Positions 31,683 to 40,160 of a DNA stretch of 64,000 nucleotides are shown here, piece after piece. The notes beneath the pieces are model-generated. The model was not told the origin of the DNA, searched no databases, and worked only from the letters and a program-made list of their open reading frames with translations. Position numbers and translations under genes: made by a program. This DNA is from Myxococcales bacterium (GTDB taxonomy: Bacteria; Myxococcota_A; Polyangia; Haliangiales; Haliangiaceae): the NCBI GenBank assembly GCA_016706545.1, contig JADJJK010000010.1, positions 186,001-250,000 on the forward strand, read 5' to 3'. Position 1 is the first letter of the stretch, and each line of letters opens with the position of its first letter.

Positions 31683-34030
31683 AGATCGTCAAGGTAATCC
31701 ACGGCTACCCGATGCGCTACAACGCGGGGTCCGAGGTCTACAGCCAGACGTTGTGTCATGGGCTCGCCGAGCGTCACCAAGTCCACGTGTTCACGCGCGA
31801 AGAGGATGCATTTGCACCTGACTTTCGTCTCCGCGTGGAGAGCGACGCCGATGATCCGCGCGTCACCGTGCATGTCGTCAACAACCCCCGTTTGAAAGAT
31901 CGGTACCGAGCGACGGGGATTGACCAACGCTTCGTCGAGGTTCTCGACCAAGTTGCGCCTGATATCGTCCACGTTGGCCATCTCAATCATCTCTCGACCT
32001 CCTTGCTCAAGGAGGCGGCGATGCGAGAGATCCCCATTGTATTCACGTTGCACGACTACTGGCTCATGTGCCCCCGCGGCCAATTCATGCAGATGTTCCC
32101 CGAGGACCAAGACAACCTCTGGGCCGCATGCGATGGCCAGGACAATCGCAAGTGTGCGGAGCGCTGCTACGCCCGGTACTTCAGCGGTGCGCCGCATGAG
32201 GCCGATGACGACATCCACTACTGGACTGGGTGGGTTGCTCGACGCATGCAGCACGTGCGCGAGATGACTGAGCTTGTGGATCTCTTCATCGCGCCAGCAC
32301 GCTACCTGCGCGCCCGCTTTCGAGACGATTTTGGTCTCCCGGAGATCAAGCTCGCCTATCTCGACTACGGTTTCGCGCGACAGCGGATGGCCGGTCGGCG
32401 TCGCGTAAGTGGGGAGCCTTTTACTTTCGGGTATATCGGCACCCATATCCCTGCCAAAGGAATCCACGATCTATTGCGGGCCTTCGGCATGCTCGCCGGG
32501 AATGTCCGGCTCCGAATCTGGGGCCGGCCTCGAGGACAGGACACCGAGGCGCTCAAGAGCATCGCGGCGTCACTGTCGCTAGACAGCTCGCGCCGCGTCG
32601 AGTGGCTGCACGAGTACAGGAATCATGAGATTGTCCAAGACGTCTTCGATCGGTGCGACGCCATCGTCGTGCCGTCGGTCTGGGTCGAGAATTCTCCTCT
32701 TGTAGTCCACGAAGCGCAGCAGGCTCGTGTGCCAGTTGTGACCGCTGATGTGGGCGGAATGGCGGAGTACGTCCACCACGAGGTCAATGGGCTCCTCTAC
32801 GAACATCGCTCGGTGTCCTCGCTAGCCAAGCAGATGCAGCGCCTCGTCGAGTCTCCGGAGCTCGCTGCCAGGCTAGGTGCGCGCGGCTACTTGTACAGCC
32901 CCTCGGGCGAGGTCCCCTCGATCGAGGAGCATGTTGACGAGATCGAGCGGATCTACGATCGCGTGCTTGGCCGCCAAGCTTCTGCCCGGACTCCAAGGCA
33001 GGCAGGCCCCTGGCGGATCACCTTCGACACCAACCCTGACACCTGCAACCTGCGCTGTGTGATGTGCGAGGAACACTCGCCGCATAGCCCGCTTCAGCTC
33101 CGTCGCAAGAAGGAAGGTCGAAGTCGGCGGACCATGCCCTTCGAGATGATCGAACAGGTGGTCGCCGACGCAGTTCCTCACGGGCTGAGGGAGATCATTC
33201 CATCCACCATGGGCGAGCCGCTCCTCTACGAGCATTTCGAGAGAATCGTCGAACTTTGTCACCGCTACGGCGTCAAGTTGAATCTCACGACCAACGGCAC
33301 CTTCCCTCGGCTCGGCGCCACAGCCTGGGCCGAGCGAATCGTTCCTGTTGCGTCCGATGTGAAGATCTCGTGGAACGGGGCGACCAAGGAGACCCACGAG
33401 GCGATCATGCTGGGCAGCCACTGGGAGATGATGGTCGACAACGTCCGGGACTTCCTCGTGGTCCGCGACGCACACGCTGCGGCGAGTGGTCATCGCTGTC
33501 GGCTCACCTTTCAGCTCACCTTCCTCGAGTCGAATGTCGCTGAACTCGCGGACATGGTCCGCTTGGCCGTGCGGCTCGGTGTTGATCGTGTGAAGGGGCA
33601 CCACCTATGGCCACACTTCGCCGAGCTACAGGACGAATCAATGCGAAGAAGCCCAGCGACCATCGAACGCTGGAACCGGGCGGTGCTCTTGGCTCAGGAG
33701 GCTGCCGCCGAAAAGCCCCTTCCAGGCGGCGGGCGTGTCCTCCTTGAGAACATCTTCTTGCTCGATGCAGGCGCGGTACAGGATCTGGCTCCGGGAGGCC
33801 CTTGTCCATTTCTTGGGAAGGAGGCTTGGATCAGCGCCGCCGGCCGTTTCGATCCGTGTTGCGCGCCTGACGCCCAGCGGCGCACCTTGGGTGAGTTCGG
33901 AAGTGTCGCCGGCATGCGCTTCATGGAGATCTGGAACAGTCATGCATACCGAGAACTTGCGTCGACTTACCGAAATCGCGGGCTCTGCCTCGCCTGCAAC
34001 ATGCGGAAGCCGGAAGGAACAGCAACATGA
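31679..34030 (+). CDS. Glycosyltransferase (GT4) fused to radical SAM/SPASM enzyme
   Basis: A 783-residue two-enzyme fusion. Residues 1-440 are a GT-B glycosyltransferase of family 4: N-terminal GSEVYSQTL, the FGYIGTHIPAKGIHDLL strand-helix, and the E-x7-E motif at E337/E345. Residues about 445-783 are a radical SAM domain with C456-x3-C460-x2-C463 in CNLRCVMC, a GEPLL motif for SAM binding, and a C-terminal Cys-rich part (CPFLG..., DPCC, CLACN) like a SPASM auxiliary-cluster domain. It may attach a sugar and then modify it, or act on a peptide or glycan carrier. Start and stop both overlap neighbours by ATGA. Confidence 0.85.
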   Translation: MKIVKVIHGYPMRYNAGSEVYSQTLCHGLAERHQVHVFTREEDAFAPDFRLRVESDADDPRVTVHVVNNPRLKDRYRATGIDQRFVEVLDQVAPDIVHVGHLNHLSTSLLKEAAMREIPIVFTLHDYWLMCPRGQFMQMFPEDQDNLWAACDGQDNRKCAERCYARYFSGAPHEADDDIHYWTGWVARRMQHVREMTELVDLFIAPARYLRARFRDDFGLPEIKLAYLDYGFARQRMAGRRRVSGEPFTFGYIGTHIPAKGIHDLLRAFGMLAGNVRLRIWGRPRGQDTEALKSIAASLSLDSSRRVEWLHEYRNHEIVQDVFDRCDAIVVPSVWVENSPLVVHEAQQARVPVVTADVGGMAEYVHHEVNGLLYEHRSVSSLAKQMQRLVESPELAARLGARGYLYSPSGEVPSIEEHVDEIERIYDRVLGRQASARTPRQAGPWRITFDTNPDTCNLRCVMCEEHSPHSPLQLRRKKEGRSRRTMPFEMIEQVVADAVPHGLREIIPSTMGEPLLYEHFERIVELCHRYGVKLNLTTNGTFPRLGATAWAERIVPVASDVKISWNGATKETHEAIMLGSHWEMMVDNVRDFLVVRDAHAAASGHRCRLTFQLTFLESNVAELADMVRLAVRLGVDRVKGHHLWPHFAELQDESMRRSPATIERWNRAVLLAQEAAAEKPLPGGGRVLLENIFLLDAGAVQDLAPGGPCPFLGKEAWISAAGRFDPCCAPDAQRRTLGEFGSVAGMRFMEIWNSHAYRELASTYRNRGLCLACNMRKPEGTAT

Positions 34031-35691
34031 TCTGGCGTTCTCTCCGCGTTTCGGACCATGGCACACACCACATCGACGCAGAGGGCGCGCCAGCTTACAG
34101 TGAGCGCTTTGATGAGGTGCTGAAGTTTCATGCGCCCGGCCTGGCTCCTGTTCGTCTCGATGGCCACGCTTGGCACGTCAGGCCTGACGGCAAAGCCGCC
34201 TACGACCGGCGATTCGCCCAGACTTTCGGCTACTACGAAGATCTGGCCTCCGTCTCCACTCGCGATGGTTGGTTCCACATCACCGCCGCCGGCGAGGATG
34301 TTTACCCGGAACGACATGCATGGTGCGGCAACTTCCAGGAGGGACGCTGTGCTGCACGCGATGGAACCGGCATCTACTACCATCTTCAACGGGATGGCCG
34401 CGCAGCCTATTCAGCTCGATGGCGGTACGCAGGCGACTACCGCGATGGCATCGCGGTGGTGCAGGCACGGGACGGGCACTCCACGCATATCGACCCCGTC
34501 GGGGAGTTGGTCCACGGTAACTGGTTTCTCGACCTCGATGTCTTTCACAAGGGGTTGGCCAGAGCGCGGGACGACGGCGGATGGATGCACGTGGATGGCC
34601 GTGGGCGGCCAATCTACGTGCGGCGCTTCTTGACGGTGGAGCCGTTCTACAACGGGCAGGCCCGGGTCGAGCGTTTTGACGGAGCGTTGGAGGTGATCGA
34701 CGAAAGCGGTGCGATGCTGGTCGAGTTGCGTCCACCCCGGCGGTCCGAGTTCGCCACCCTCTCCAGTGACATGGTCGGCTTCTGGCGAACGCAGGCCATT
34801 GCTGTGGCGGTTCAGCTTGGGGTCATCGAGGAGCTACCGGCGACCGAGGTCGAGGTTTCAGAGCGGTGCGCCCTGACGCATGACGGAACCAAGCGTCTCT
34901 TACGAGCACTTGGCGAGCTTGGGCTGACTAGCCAGGAGTCCGGCCGTTGGAATCTCACTCAGCGAGGTGAACATCTCAGAGCAGACCATCCCCTGACGCT
35001 TGCCGATGCCGCGCTGGAGTATGCCGGCCCGTTCTCGGACATGTGGAGCCGACTTCCGGCGTCTCTTCGTCGCGACTCCACCTGGACAGCGCCAGATGTC
35101 TTCAGTGAGGTCGCCCGCGACGCGGCGCGACTCCTCGGTCACCATCGTATGCTGCGGAGCTACGCGCGTCACGACTACGGAGGGGTCTGCGACGTCCTTG
35201 CGTTGCGAAGCGGCGAGCGGATCATCGATGCAGGCGGTGGCGTTGGGGTTCTCGCGCAGCTTGTCCTCGATGCAAATCCATCTGCACAGGTGACGGTCCT
35301 CGAGCGCCCAGAGGTCGTGATGATGGCTCAATCCTCAAACCCTCGTTTGCGCTGGCACAGCGGCAGCTTGCTCGAGCCTTGGGGGATCGAGGCGGACGCG
35401 GTGATGTTATCTCGGGTGCTCCACGACTGGGACGACGATGATGCGCGGCGAATCCTTTCGCACGCTCGGGCCGCGCTCCCTCTCGGTGGGCGGGTCTACA
35501 TCATCGAGATGCTCATCCCCGAGGGCACCGCGACTGGAGCGTTGTGCGACCTCCACCTGCTCATGGCGACTGGCGGTCGAGAGAGGTCCGTGGAGGAGTT
35601 CGCCGGTCTGCTCGCTGCATCGGGGTACCAACTGGAGAGCGTGCAGAGGTTGGCTGCTCTTCCATCCGTGATCGTGGGGGTGGCGTCATGA
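34027..35691 (+). CDS. WG-repeat domain fused to SAM-dependent O-methyltransferase
   Basis: Of 554 residues, about 1-238 are six or so WG-like beta repeats of some 38 residues (units such as GWFHITAAGEDVYPERHAWCGNF and GWMHVDGRGRPIYVRRF), probably a binding module. From residue 239 it is a plant-type O-methyltransferase: an N-terminal dimerisation/winged-helix region (MVGFWRTQAIAVAVQLGV), the SAM loop D401AGGGVG, and VLH466DWDD, whose His matches the catalytic base of caffeate-type enzymes. It should methylate a hydroxyl, with the repeats perhaps holding the acceptor. Coupled by ATGA on both sides. Confidence 0.83.
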   Translation: MIWRSLRVSDHGTHHIDAEGAPAYSERFDEVLKFHAPGLAPVRLDGHAWHVRPDGKAAYDRRFAQTFGYYEDLASVSTRDGWFHITAAGEDVYPERHAWCGNFQEGRCAARDGTGIYYHLQRDGRAAYSARWRYAGDYRDGIAVVQARDGHSTHIDPVGELVHGNWFLDLDVFHKGLARARDDGGWMHVDGRGRPIYVRRFLTVEPFYNGQARVERFDGALEVIDESGAMLVELRPPRRSEFATLSSDMVGFWRTQAIAVAVQLGVIEELPATEVEVSERCALTHDGTKRLLRALGELGLTSQESGRWNLTQRGEHLRADHPLTLADAALEYAGPFSDMWSRLPASLRRDSTWTAPDVFSEVARDAARLLGHHRMLRSYARHDYGGVCDVLALRSGERIIDAGGGVGVLAQLVLDANPSAQVTVLERPEVVMMAQSSNPRLRWHSGSLLEPWGIEADAVMLSRVLHDWDDDDARRILSHARAALPLGGRVYIIEMLIPEGTATGALCDLHLLMATGGRERSVEEFAGLLAASGYQLESVQRLAALPSVIVGVAS

Positions 35692-37010
35692 CGGGTGGTC
35701 AGTGGCAGATCCCCCCATCGGTGCTCAAACACCTCGCGCGGGTGCCCCCAGACCGCGCCGTGGTAGTGCTCCTCCGTCACTCCGTCCGCGACGACCTGCC
35801 ACCCGGCGAAGTGGGCTATGCGCAACCGATCACGGAGGTTGGTCGTCTCCTTGCGACCGCGCTGGGTGAGATCCTGCGCGGTCGGCTACGAACGCTTCAC
35901 GCGAGCCCGTTGCCACGCTGTATGCAGACCGCGGAGGCTCTCGCCAAAGGCGCGCAAGCTGACCTGCAGGTCGTTCCTGATCGCCATCTTGGAGATCCGG
36001 GAGTGTTTGTACTTGATGCCCGGCAAGCTTGGACGAGTTGGAGAGACCTTGGCCATGTGGAGGTGATGCGTCATCTGGTGGCCGAAGTTGCCGCGCTCCC
36101 TGGGATGGCGAAGCCCGATGAGGCCGCGCGCTTCCTCGTGCAGCACATGCTCGGTGCGGCGGCCGACCGACCTGGAGTTCACGTCTTCGTGACACACGAC
36201 TCGCTGGTGACCGCCACGGCGGCGAGGCTGCTTGGCCTACAACTCGGAAGCGACGATTGGCCCTGGTACCTGGAGGGGGCATTTTTTTGGCACGACGACG
36301 CGGGCGTCCACACCGTCTACCGAGGCCATGAAGCCCAGCGCGCAAACGCGCTCTGTAGCTTCGCGGCGGCCGACGTCATCGAGTTCGCGCGACGCGAGAT
36401 CTCGGCCACCATCGGGTTGCACTCAGGGGCTCGTTTTTTCCTTGCCGGCGGCGCCTACAAATCTCTGCTCACAGGCCGTCCTCCTCGAGATCTCGATCTG
36501 TGGGCGCCGTCAGACCACGACCGGGACCTGCTCCTGGCATCTCTCCGAACGTGTGGGGCGTGCCCCGCAGCCCCGCGGCTCTTCTCGGTGGCCTTTGAGG
36601 TCGCGGGGCGACTGGTCGATGTCCCTCACAAAGTCGAGCCGAGCACGCTAGCCGACAGGCTGGGCCGCTTCGACATCGGACTGTCGGCGGTTGGCGTCGA
36701 GCACCGACCAGATGGAGAGTGGTCGGCGCTCGTTCATCCGCTAGCGCTCGAGTCAGCGCGTCGGCGGCAGGTCCTGCTCTTGACCCCTCTTGTGAACCCG
36801 AAGTACGCGCTTGTGACCCTGGAGAGAATGCGTCGGTACGCGCATGAGCTTGGCTTCGAGGTGCCGGCCTCCGAGGAGGATCGGATCTGGGCCATCTTCG
36901 AAGCGCAGCCGCCCGAGGGGAGGCAGGGAATGATCGATCGGTTTGAGCGCACGGCGCGATGCGACCAACGGGTTGAAGAAGATCTCCGAGACCGAGGAGC
37001 GAAGACATGA
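35688..37010 (+). CDS. Histidine phosphatase fused to nucleotidyltransferase-like domain
   Basis: A 440-residue protein. Residues about 22-220 are a histidine-phosphatase (phosphoglycerate-mutase-like) domain with LLRH31S and the second catalytic His in H170DS. The residue after the catalytic His is Ser, not the usual Gly. Residues about 245-400 resemble a DNA-polymerase-beta-type nucleotidyltransferase: GGAYKSLLTGRPPRD with D268-L-D270 as metal-binding carboxylates. A pair of sugar-phosphate dephosphorylation and nucleotidylation steps would fit a sugar pathway, but neither substrate is known. Start ATG 35688 lies in an ATGA overlap. Confidence 0.78.
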   Translation: MTGGQWQIPPSVLKHLARVPPDRAVVVLLRHSVRDDLPPGEVGYAQPITEVGRLLATALGEILRGRLRTLHASPLPRCMQTAEALAKGAQADLQVVPDRHLGDPGVFVLDARQAWTSWRDLGHVEVMRHLVAEVAALPGMAKPDEAARFLVQHMLGAAADRPGVHVFVTHDSLVTATAARLLGLQLGSDDWPWYLEGAFFWHDDAGVHTVYRGHEAQRANALCSFAAADVIEFARREISATIGLHSGARFFLAGGAYKSLLTGRPPRDLDLWAPSDHDRDLLLASLRTCGACPAAPRLFSVAFEVAGRLVDVPHKVEPSTLADRLGRFDIGLSAVGVEHRPDGEWSALVHPLALESARRRQVLLLTPLVNPKYALVTLERMRRYAHELGFEVPASEEDRIWAIFEAQPPEGRQGMIDRFERTARCDQRVEEDLRDRGAKT

Positions 37011-37834
37011 TGGACGGAGGAGTCCGGATTCAGAAAGTCGGAATCATCGGCTACGGCTACGTCGGTCACGCGACGGGCTACTCGCTCTCCCAGGTCGCCG
37101 AAGTGAGTTGGCACGATCCAAAGGTGACAGGATCGAGGTCGTTCAACGAGCTCGCCAGATGGGCTGATGCCTTGTTCGTATGCGTACCAACGCCGAGGGG
37201 TGAGACCGGAGCGGCAGATCTCGGTGTTGTACGTGAAGTCGTGAGCCAGCTCGCCGGCCTTCGTATCACGTCGCCAATCCTCCTCAAGAGCACAGTTCCT
37301 CCGGGAACAACAGAAGGCCTTGCGCGTAGCTGGCCCACCCTCGCGATGGTGTGTTGCCCCGAGTTCTTGCGAGAGAGCACCCACATCGAGGATGCGTCAG
37401 CGCCAGCACGGGTGGTGCTCGGGTGGTCTTCCACGGCATCCGAGTCGACCCGCGCGTTGGTGCGAGACCTCTACGTGCGGCGCTTCCCTTCCGTACCGCG
37501 AGTAGAACTCCCGTCGCTGGCTGCCGAGTTCCTCAAGTACGCATCGAATGCGCTGTTTGGGGTCAAGGTGTCGTTCGCCAACGAGATGGCCGAGCTTGCC
37601 AGGCGGGTTGGCGTCGACTGGGAAGCTGTCAGGAGCGCGCTGGTTCTCGACTCGCGCGTCGGGGATGGCCATCTTGCGGTGCCTGGGCCTGATGGACGAT
37701 ACGGCTTTGGAGGGAGCTGCCTGCCCAAGGACCTGGCAGGGCTGCTCGCGGTTGCTGCAGCGCTGAACGTGGAGCTCGAGGTGGTGGCCTCGGCCGTCCA
37801 CGCGAACCGCAGATGGCGCGGCACGGAAGCGTGA
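37007..37834 (+). CDS. Short UDP-glucose/GDP-mannose dehydrogenase-family protein
   Basis: 275 residues with the N-terminal Rossmann fold (IGYGYVG), the central domain (EFLKYASNALFGVKVSFANEMAELA) and the catalytic Cys238 in FGGSCLPKD. The C-terminal sugar-nucleotide-binding domain that completes the usual 390-450 residues is missing; the frame ends cleanly soon after the motif. It may be a natural short form in this operon or a truncated enzyme. Oxidation of an NDP-sugar C6 alcohol to the acid would be the family reaction. It is the last gene of the coupled set, convergent with the M16 gene 25 bp away. Confidence 0.82.
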   Translation: MMDGGVRIQKVGIIGYGYVGHATGYSLSQVAEVSWHDPKVTGSRSFNELARWADALFVCVPTPRGETGAADLGVVREVVSQLAGLRITSPILLKSTVPPGTTEGLARSWPTLAMVCCPEFLRESTHIEDASAPARVVLGWSSTASESTRALVRDLYVRRFPSVPRVELPSLAAEFLKYASNALFGVKVSFANEMAELARRVGVDWEAVRSALVLDSRVGDGHLAVPGPDGRYGFGGSCLPKDLAGLLAVAAALNVELEVVASAVHANRRWRGTEA

Positions 37835-37859
37835 TCGAGCCGCCGCGCCGGCTGGCTCG

Positions 37860-40160
37860 CTATGGCCTCTTGAAGATGGAGAGATCGATCTTGGGGCTGA
37901 TCTCCACCTTGGAGAGCTCCACCGTGGTGGTGCGGCCGCCCGCGGTGCTGACGCGCTTGTGGGCGACCTTGATGCCGCCAATGTCGCGGTAGCCGGAGAA
38001 CTCATCCACGTTGGTCTCGTCGGCGATCGTGTAGGTCATCCGGCGCAGGAGCATGGTCTGCTTGTCGAACGCCAGGATGAGATCGATGCCAAACGGCGAG
38101 CTCACTCGCACCACGGTGTGCGGCTTGCCGTCGATGGACACCTCGGGCAGCGGGGCGAGCGGCACCGAGGCGGCGCGCGCCTCGAGGAGCACCAGCTCGG
38201 GCTCGCGCCAGCGCTCGAACTCCACGCTGGACAGCGCATCGGCGGGGATGTCCTGCAAGCCCTCCGGCGAGCGCTGCCAGCCGGTGTCTCCATCGACGCC
38301 GATCTGGATGGTCGCCGGCGGGTCGTCGCCGGGTGGATCGATCTCCACGTCCACGCGCAGGCGGTCCGGCAGCACGAACCATCTCCGGATCTGCACCTGC
38401 ATGGGGGTGTTGTCGATCACGGTCTGGCCGCCGCCCGCCAGGTGCAGGGCCTTGATGGCGCGCAACCTGGCTTCTCCGCCTTTGGCCTTGATGGCGGCCT
38501 CGATCGTCTTGCGCGCGGCCGCGACCTGCGCCGGCGGCACGTCCGTGGCGGGCGCCTCGGTGGCCGGCGACAAGGCGTCGGTGATCTTGACCTTCTCGAA
38601 GCGCCAGCCGAGCTTGGTGAGCTGTGGCTCGAGGTCCTTGGCGTCGCCAACGAGCACCACCACGGAGCGGTTCAGATCGAGGAGCTGCTCGGCGGCCTCC
38701 TTGGCCGACGCCGGCGTCACCTGCGCCAGGCGGACCCCGAAGTTCTGCAGATACTGCTCACCAAAGCCATGCAGCTCCGCGCCCACCAGGCTGCTCGTCA
38801 GGTCGGCGGCGCTCTCGAAGCGGGTCAGGTAGCTCCCGGAGATCGCGGTGATCGCGGCGGCCACCTCGGCGACGGTGAGCCCTTCCTTGGCGACCTTGGA
38901 GGTCTCGGCGAGCAAGAGCTGCACCGCCGCCAGCGCCTCCGAGCTGCGGGCCGCCGCGCTGATGACGATGGACCCTTGGTCCGCGTTGCGGTCGAAGGTG
39001 CTCTCGGCGGCGGTCACCGCGGCGCCAGCGGCGCGCAAGGCGCGCGGCAGCCGCGCTGCGCCGGAGGCCCCGAGCGCGTGGTTCCACACCAGGCTCTCGA
39101 AGAAGCGCGGGTCGTCGTGGCTGATGCCGCGCAGGCCCACGCGGAGCTGGGTCAGCGCAGCGCCAGGCTGATCCACCAGGCGGACCCGCACCGGGGGCAG
39201 CGCGGGCGCCGGATACTTGGGCGCGGGCGCGGTCACGCTCTTGCGCCACAACCCGAACGCGCGCTCGAGCTGCGGGCGGAGCTGGGCCAGCTCGACGTCG
39301 CCCGCCACCACCAGCATGGCGTTGCCTGGCGTGAACCAGGTCTTGTGCCAGGTCACCACGTCATCGCGGGTGATCGACGCCAAGCTGCCCTCGGTCTCTG
39401 CCCAGCCGCGGACGTGGTTGTCGCCCCACAGCAGGTGTTGCAGGTGCAGGTTGGCCCACTGGCGCGGGTTCTTGGAGCGGCTGCGCACGCCGGCCACCAG
39501 CGCCGCGCGCATGTCCTCCAGCTCCTTGGCTGGGAAGGTGGGGACGGTGACGATCTCCGAGAGCAGGCTGGCGCAGGTCCCGAGGTTGCGGGCCAGCGCG
39601 CTGCACGAGGCAAAGGCCGCCTCGTAGCTGACGTCGACCGCGATGGTGCCGGCGACCGCCTCGATGGCCTTCACCAGGGCCGCCGCGTTGCGGCGCGCGG
39701 TGCCCTTGACCAGCAGGTTGGAGGTGAGCTCGGCGAGCCCGAGCCGGGCCTTGGGTTCGTTGCGCTTGCCGGCGCGGACCACGAGCTGCATGCTCACCAC
39801 CGGCGCGCGCGCGCTCGGGATGACCAGCACCGGCAGCCCGTTGGCGAGCGTGAAGCGCGCGATGGTGGGCAGCTTGAGCGGTGGCAGGGCAGACACCTCG
39901 GGCGGCAGCAGCAGCTCGCCGCGCGGTCGCCAGGCGTCTGGATCGGCCGCTGGCGCTGGCGCGTCCGGCTTGAGCGGACCGTCGCCCGCGGGGAGGCTTG
40001 GGGCCGCCACCGGCGCTGGCTGCGCGCCGCAGCCAAGCAGCGCGCTGGCACCGAGGACCGCGAAGGTCGTGAAGGCCGCGAGGGTCGCGAAGGCTGGCCG
40101 CGCTGCTCGTCGGCGACGGGACCAGGGCGATGACAGCATGAGATCGAGGGTCGCGTTCAT
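37860..40160 (-). CDS. M16-family lipoprotein without zinc motif, with LolA-like tail
   Basis: A 766-residue lipoprotein (signal ending LGASALLGC). Two M16 halves span about residues 90-510, but where active enzymes have HxxEH this one has E-L-T-S-N in GLAELTSNLL and the downstream Glu is absent, so it should be proteolytically inactive. Residues about 530-766 resemble the LolA/outer-membrane lipoprotein-sorting fold (GGEARLRAIKALHLAGGG; LPDRLRVDVEI; GIDLILAFDKQTMLLRRM). ATG 40160 overlaps the stop of the upstream M16 gene as ATGA. The two proteins probably form a heterodimer. Confidence 0.83.
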   Translation of the reverse strand: MNATLDLMLSSPWSRRRRAARPAFATLAAFTTFAVLGASALLGCGAQPAPVAAPSLPAGDGPLKPDAPAPAADPDAWRPRGELLLPPEVSALPPLKLPTIARFTLANGLPVLVIPSARAPVVSMQLVVRAGKRNEPKARLGLAELTSNLLVKGTARRNAAALVKAIEAVAGTIAVDVSYEAAFASCSALARNLGTCASLLSEIVTVPTFPAKELEDMRAALVAGVRSRSKNPRQWANLHLQHLLWGDNHVRGWAETEGSLASITRDDVVTWHKTWFTPGNAMLVVAGDVELAQLRPQLERAFGLWRKSVTAPAPKYPAPALPPVRVRLVDQPGAALTQLRVGLRGISHDDPRFFESLVWNHALGASGAARLPRALRAAGAAVTAAESTFDRNADQGSIVISAAARSSEALAAVQLLLAETSKVAKEGLTVAEVAAAITAISGSYLTRFESAADLTSSLVGAELHGFGEQYLQNFGVRLAQVTPASAKEAAEQLLDLNRSVVVLVGDAKDLEPQLTKLGWRFEKVKITDALSPATEAPATDVPPAQVAAARKTIEAAIKAKGGEARLRAIKALHLAGGGQTVIDNTPMQVQIRRWFVLPDRLRVDVEIDPPGDDPPATIQIGVDGDTGWQRSPEGLQDIPADALSSVEFERWREPELVLLEARAASVPLAPLPEVSIDGKPHTVVRVSSPFGIDLILAFDKQTMLLRRMTYTIADETNVDEFSGYRDIGGIKVAHKRVSTAGGRTTTVELSKVEISPKIDLSIFKRP

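Noticed and set aside
37959..40133. 724-codon plus-strand frame opposite the M16 lipoprotein
   Set aside because: It mirrors the M16 gene and reads as Arg/His/Gly-rich antisense with no motif.
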